From positions 11,115,904 to 11,179,903 of the forward strand of contig OU342808.1 of the NCBI GenBank assembly GCA_910591455.2: a DNA stretch of 64,000 nt. The letters run 5' to 3'. Source of the stretch: Pholis gunnellus (Eukaryota; Chordata; Actinopteri; Perciformes; Pholidae). Positions 60,071 to 64,000 of the stretch are shown here, piece after piece. How positions within the stretch are numbered: position 1 is the stretch's first letter; every line of letters starts with the position of its first letter. The notes beneath the pieces were generated by a model that worked only from the letters and a program-made list of their open reading frames with translations, ran no database searches and was not told the DNA's origin. Position numbers and translations under genes: made by a program.

Positions 60071-60390
60071 CTATTTAAATAAGAAAACAAAGTGAGACAC
60101 AACACGTGTGCTACCGAGCATTGAATATCTATGATTTCACCAAAACCTGCCGTCCACGCAGGAGTTACGACTTACTGTAGGCTATTACATTTCACATTTT
60201 CCCGACTGTTTCACGGTCACGTCAACGTGTGTTCATGTCTGATTTTGTTCAGGCTTCTCTTCTTCTTCGTTTCCGTCAACAGTCATCCAATCGGCAGTCG
60301 TCGTTTTTTTCTTCGTGGCCATTAAATAAGGTCCGTGTTGACCCTCTACCGCCACCGTGTGTCGGTCCGCTGAACAAACCCCCAGCAGGT
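60071..60390. promoter_or_regulatory. Likely bidirectional promoter between mtrfr and a plus-strand transcript
   Basis: CpG content is raised relative to both sides, with a CCAAT box (CATCCAATCGG, near 60283-60293). Plus-strand sequence reaches a good splice donor, CAGCAG|gtagga, near 60387. Confidence 0.45.
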
Positions 60391-61205
60391 AGGAAACTGT
60401 AAACGTTTTAAATGCTGACAGTCGAGTTTTAAGGTTTGAGCTCTCTCTGGTACGAATTTGAAAAGCATGACTGAATGGTGGTTATTTGTGGGTGATAGAT
60501 ATGAAAGTTAACAGGGCCATGTCTACAGTGACTAAGTCCTCCTGTTCAATGGTTTGTACGTTCATTGCTGATTGGCGTGAAGGATAATTAACTAACATAA
60601 TGCTTGCTCTCTTTCTTTAGTATATGTGACTTGTGTATTCACATTCACTCAAGTTATTTAATCACATACAACCCTAAGTGTGTAAAATGTCTCTCTCCCT
60701 CCCTTTTTTTCTCTCCAGGTGTCATCAAGGTGTTTGGTTTCCACCTGTGCAGGCCAGTCATGCTGCTCCTTGGTTCCCACAGATTTCAAGCTGGCCAATC
60801 AGTGTGTCCCAGAATAAAGGGAGGAAGGCTGAGCCTGTTTTTGTTCTCTGCCTGTTTGAGCTGTGACACTGTTGTTGTTAAATTGTTTGGTTTGTGGTGG
60901 GAGGTTGAGGACAGGTGAGTTTGTGTACCCTTTACATTTGTACCACCACATAGTTTAACTTTGTCTAAATACCTAAAGATTATTGGCCAGTGCCACCCCT
61001 GTATTTGTTTTGGTGAAGCTATTTTTAGATAAACATGTAAAGACATTTTGTTTGTTTTGTTTTCAGAGGTAGGAGTTAGCCAGGCCTAGTTTTGTTGTAT
61101 TGAATTCTATCTGTATGGCACGGCCACTTTGTCCCATCCTCTCCCACATTGTTTGAAAATCTTTTGTTTGCACATACCTGATTTTAAAATAAATCTTTAA
61201 TTGTT
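60250..61205 (+). ncRNA. Possible spliced non-coding transcript divergent from mtrfr
   Basis: Three exon-like blocks can be drawn. The first ends at about 60388 (CAG|gtagga). The second is about 60720-60914, with a pyrimidine-rich acceptor (TTTTTTTCTCTCCAG) and donor ACAG|gtgagt. The third starts near 61067 after TTGTTTTGTTTTCAG and contains AATAAA at about 61188-61193. No conserved protein is encoded: the open frame at 60604-60918 crosses the second acceptor and has no recognisable motif. The blocks could also be part of an unrecognised repeat. Transcription is not shown by the sequence. Confidence 0.35.
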
Positions 61206-62164
61206 CCTTCTACTCTTGACTCTTTATTATTCTTTGCTTGTAGTGTAATCGGGTCAACGTTTTCTCTAGACTACAAAAGGGGACGTAACAGATGCTGACT
61301 AGTGTTTACAACAGCCTATATAAGATATGGATGATGGTTGTTTGTACATCTCTAAAATGTTGATCTGCCTTTTTCAAAGCAGACATTTTGACTTGTCAAA
61401 CATTGATGACGGCTCCCTTCTATTCCAATAGTTGTTATTAATTAATTACCACTTTACCTGACACTAGCTGTTTTTAATAATTAATTTTTCATTCACCCCA
61501 CACAATATGTAACATTATTTTTGTATTGTTTTACACTGCACAAGACATTGATGTTGAATCTAATGCTGTAGCCTAAATTTAAGCTTTATTATTCCCATTA
61601 TTTGACATCCATCACTGCGAGCAGTGTCAAACACGTGTGGAAGGAGAACGGCCTTGTAGTTTCTGAAGGATTCCTGAAAAGGTCCAATTAATGTAATAAT
61701 GATAGACATTTAATATAATACATTTATCGCAAAATAGTTGAATATGGCCAGAACAAATGGACTGTGATGTAATGCTTCCTGCTCTCTCTCTCTTGACAAT
61801 GACTATAGTTCTCTTGACAATGACTATAATTAGTAAATCAGGAAAGGATGTAGGTCACCAGGAAAGGACAATCTCTCTGACCTGTGATCACATCGCTTTA
61901 ATATTGCGGGTGCGAGGTGCATTTCTATTCACTTGAACGTTATCTTTAGTGTTCACATTAAAACTGACTCTCATTTTGGTACAATATAACGAATGTCATT
62001 TTTGTAGATCTTGCAAAAGACTCCCCTTTCCAATACAGTGCAACCTGCAGTATTTTTTTAGAAATGTAAATAGATATCTTCACAATCTGTGGTCCACCAC
62101 AAAATGGTTGTGTAATAAAAAGTAACTCCAATCTCTAGTGTATGCAAAACTTTAAGTTTGTTAA
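61206..62164. other. Intergenic DNA, no gene recognised
   Basis: AT-rich. A ~20-bp direct duplication (CTCTTGACAATGACTATA, twice near 61791-61830) is the only structure seen. Confidence 0.5.
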
Positions 62165-63150
62165 GGAATCAGAATCAAACCGTTTATTTACCAAAGTTGC
62201 ACATACAAGGAATTTGACATGGTGGATGATGCATAACAGTGAAAAATACAAGACATGATTTAAAATTAGAAACATTTTGAAATTTACAATAAAATATAAA
62301 AAGATGGTAAACAAACAAGAATATTAAAACAAGTATATCGTTAAATGTCAAGCGTACATTAATAGGGAAAGGAGTCAGTGGGGGTCCCGGGCTTTGTTAA
62401 TGAGTCCAACTGAAGATGGGAAGAAACTGTTCTTTTGGCATGAGGTCTTGTTCCTGATGGACCGCAGCCTCCTGCCAGATGGAAGGGGCTTGAACAGTTT
62501 ATGTCCAGGCTGTGAGAGGTCAGCTACAATCCTTCTGGCTCACTTCAAGGTCCTGGAAGCGAACAAGTTTTGAATGGACTGCAGATTGCAGCCAATCACC
62601 CTCTCAGCGAAGCGAGTGATGTGTACCAGACGCTGATGGAAGAGCAGAGGATGGACTTGATGGCTGTGTAGAAGTGCACCATCATTGTCTTTGGCAGGTT
62701 GAACTTCTTCAGCTGCCTCAGGAAGTACATCCTCTGCTGAGCACTCTTGGTGATGGAGCTGATGTTAAGCTCCCACTACAGGAGTGGTGGGGATGAGTCC
62801 AATGAGTGTGGTGTCATTTGGGATAGGTGGTACAGAGGCATGGGCCCCTGCTGAGCTGGGGGAGGGGGACCTGGTGGTCTGGGGCTGGTTGATGGAGCCG
62901 TGGGGGGTGGGGTCAGGACTGTCCCATTGTCTTTCAAAGCGACAGTACTTGTTCAGCTTGTCTGCCAGGCGGAGGTCATTCATGGAGTGGGGGGCTTTAG
63001 GCTTGTAGTTTGTTATCTGTCTGAGGCCTCTCCAGACAGAAGCAGAGTCACTTGCTGAGAGCTGGTGTTGCAGTTTCTCAGAGTACTGTCGTTTAGCGTC
63101 TCTCACCGCCTTACTAAACCTGTATTTTGGTTTTTCTTTCATTTTCCCAC
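62165..63150 (-). mobile_element. Internally deleted non-LTR retrotransposon (LINE)
   Basis: Read on the minus strand, the high-coordinate part (63142 to about 62780) encodes pre-RT LINE text: AVRDAKRQYSEKLQHQLSAS, ASVWRGLRQITNYKPKAPHS, DLRLADKLNKYCRFERQWDS. The frame then passes abruptly into the C-terminal part, SITKSAQQRMYFLRQLKKFN followed by MMVHFYTAIKSILCSS. Degraded 3' coding sequence and a tail ending in TTTGATTCTGATTCC at 62165-62180 follow. The entire reverse-transcriptase core is missing, so the copy is defective. Clade not resolved. Confidence 0.85.
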
Positions 63151-63395
63151 TTTACTAACCGAAATGACGACAATAAATGTACAGTATCAAAGCAGATGTG
63201 CCTAAATAAATGAAGAAAAATAGTACTTTGGGTGAACTGAATACAACTAGTTTCTCTATCATCAGACTATAACTGATTGTTAGCATGACGACTGCTTTAA
63301 ATGTACCTTTGCAATTTGACATCCAATAATAATGCCTCTGCCTGCAGGAATACGTAACCACTTGTGATACTTGTTCAGAAACATACACTCCGGTG

Positions 63396-63409
63396 CCAAC
63401 AGGGGGCGC
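63396..63409 (+). promoter_or_regulatory. CTCF-like motif
   Basis: CCAACAGGGGGCGC fits the core CTCF consensus CCASYAGRKGGCRS at 13 of 14 positions. It lies between the LINE remnant and the CpG-rich right edge, next to a possible new gene domain. Confidence 0.45.
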
Positions 63410-63699
63410 CCCACGATCGAAACTGTTCTTCTGAACTTGTGAGTCTGAAGTTCATCAAAGCTGCAGAAGGAAAGACCAACACCGGAAGTTAAGTGACTAA
63501 TCCCTCAGAATAAAATATTAAATGCATTTGTGCTGCTGATTCTTAACAACAACAAGTATCGGATTACATTTGTTTAATCCGATACTTTATTATGACTTTT
63601 CGAATAAGACGTTATAGCTCTCTATATATACACACATAGATAGATAAATGGATGCATTGTCGACTTTTATTTTATAAATTGTACCGGAAACGTCGTTTA

Positions 63700-64000
63700 A
63701 TCGGGTTAACTTGACAGTATTTAGTGTCGTGCCTGTAAGGGGGACTGTGAAGTCTTGCAGCGGCTCAGACTTGGGGAGTGACAACTTAACGATGGCGGTT
63801 GGTCTTCACCCGTTTGCTGTTCGTTCTTCCCGGTTCTGTGCACGGTGGCGACCGCAGCTGGACTGAACTAACTGCCGGCCAAGACGAGCTCAACCACCAA
63901 ACTCGTGCGATATTTGGATATTTCACGGACATTTTTTGACGTTACCATAGCTACTTTGGCCTATTTTCTGTCCTTTGAGGAAATCCAGCGTGTGGTTTCT
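63700..64000 (+). promoter_or_regulatory. Promoter/5' UTR-like CpG-rich DNA at the right edge
   Basis: After AT-rich sequence the composition shifts to CpG-rich. AACGATGGCGGTTGG at about 63788 resembles the YY1-type ATGGCGG element seen near many housekeeping start sites. The short frame after this ATG was not recognised. By human synteny cdk2ap1, sbno1 or mphosph9 might start beyond the edge, but nothing here proves it. Confidence 0.35.

Noticed and set aside
1..64000. A cassette-like new biological system across the window
   Set aside because: The genes are conserved vertebrate housekeeping or signalling genes in known synteny, with unrelated functions and mixed strands; nothing suggests they act as a unit.

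Overview
The window is nuclear DNA from a bony fish, most likely a percomorph teleost. Genes are split into many short exons with compact GT-AG introns, and the non-coding DNA carries fish-type repeats: fold-back MITEs, a hAT element, a Tc1-like remnant, and non-LTR retrotransposon pieces. The conserved genes (KNTC1, an HCAR-type receptor, HIP1R, RILPL1, RILPL2, KMT5A, MTRFR) all belong to the neighbourhood found on human 12q24.31, so this is an ordinary conserved vertebrate block rather than a cassette of linked function.

Layout. 1-16.7 kb (+): the last 51 coding exons of kntc1 (about 1,900 residues; the N-terminal part lies left of the window), with a hAT element with perfect target-site duplications and a fold-back MITE in its introns. 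18.8-19.8 kb (-): an intact single-exon hydroxycarboxylic-acid-receptor GPCR, tail to tail with kntc1. 20.4-22.9 kb: Tc1-like and LINE remnants. 24.9-43.1 kb (+): a complete hip1r (32 coding exons, 1,066 aa if the upstream first exon is used), with a second possible first coding exon and one clear U12-type intron. 45.3-49.9 kb (+): rilpl1, 8 exons, 456 aa. 51.7-53.7 kb (+): rilpl2, 4 exons, 195 aa. 54.9-58.2 kb (-): kmt5a, 7 exons, 339 aa, with a PIP degron and a full SET domain. 59.2-60.1 kb (-): mtrfr, 2 exons, 168 aa, with the GGQ motif. 60.3-64 kb: a possible spliced non-coding transcript, an internally deleted LINE, a CTCF-like motif, and promoter-like DNA for a gene beyond the right edge.

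The genes cover separate cell functions: mitotic checkpoint (kntc1), metabolite sensing (hcar), clathrin/actin endocytosis (hip1r), phospho-Rab binding at cilia and lysosomes (rilpl1, rilpl2), H4K20 monomethylation (kmt5a) and mitochondrial ribosome rescue (mtrfr). The exon models were built by hand from splice sites and reading phase; the summed coding lengths of the complete genes are divisible by three and match the lengths I recall for human orthologues. I saw no CRISPR array, bacterial operon, tRNA or rRNA gene. The most notable observations are the U12 intron and alternative first exon of hip1r, an X-box-like palindrome next to the rilpl1 start codon, the intact hAT insertion, and the telomere-like tandem duplication in rilpl1.
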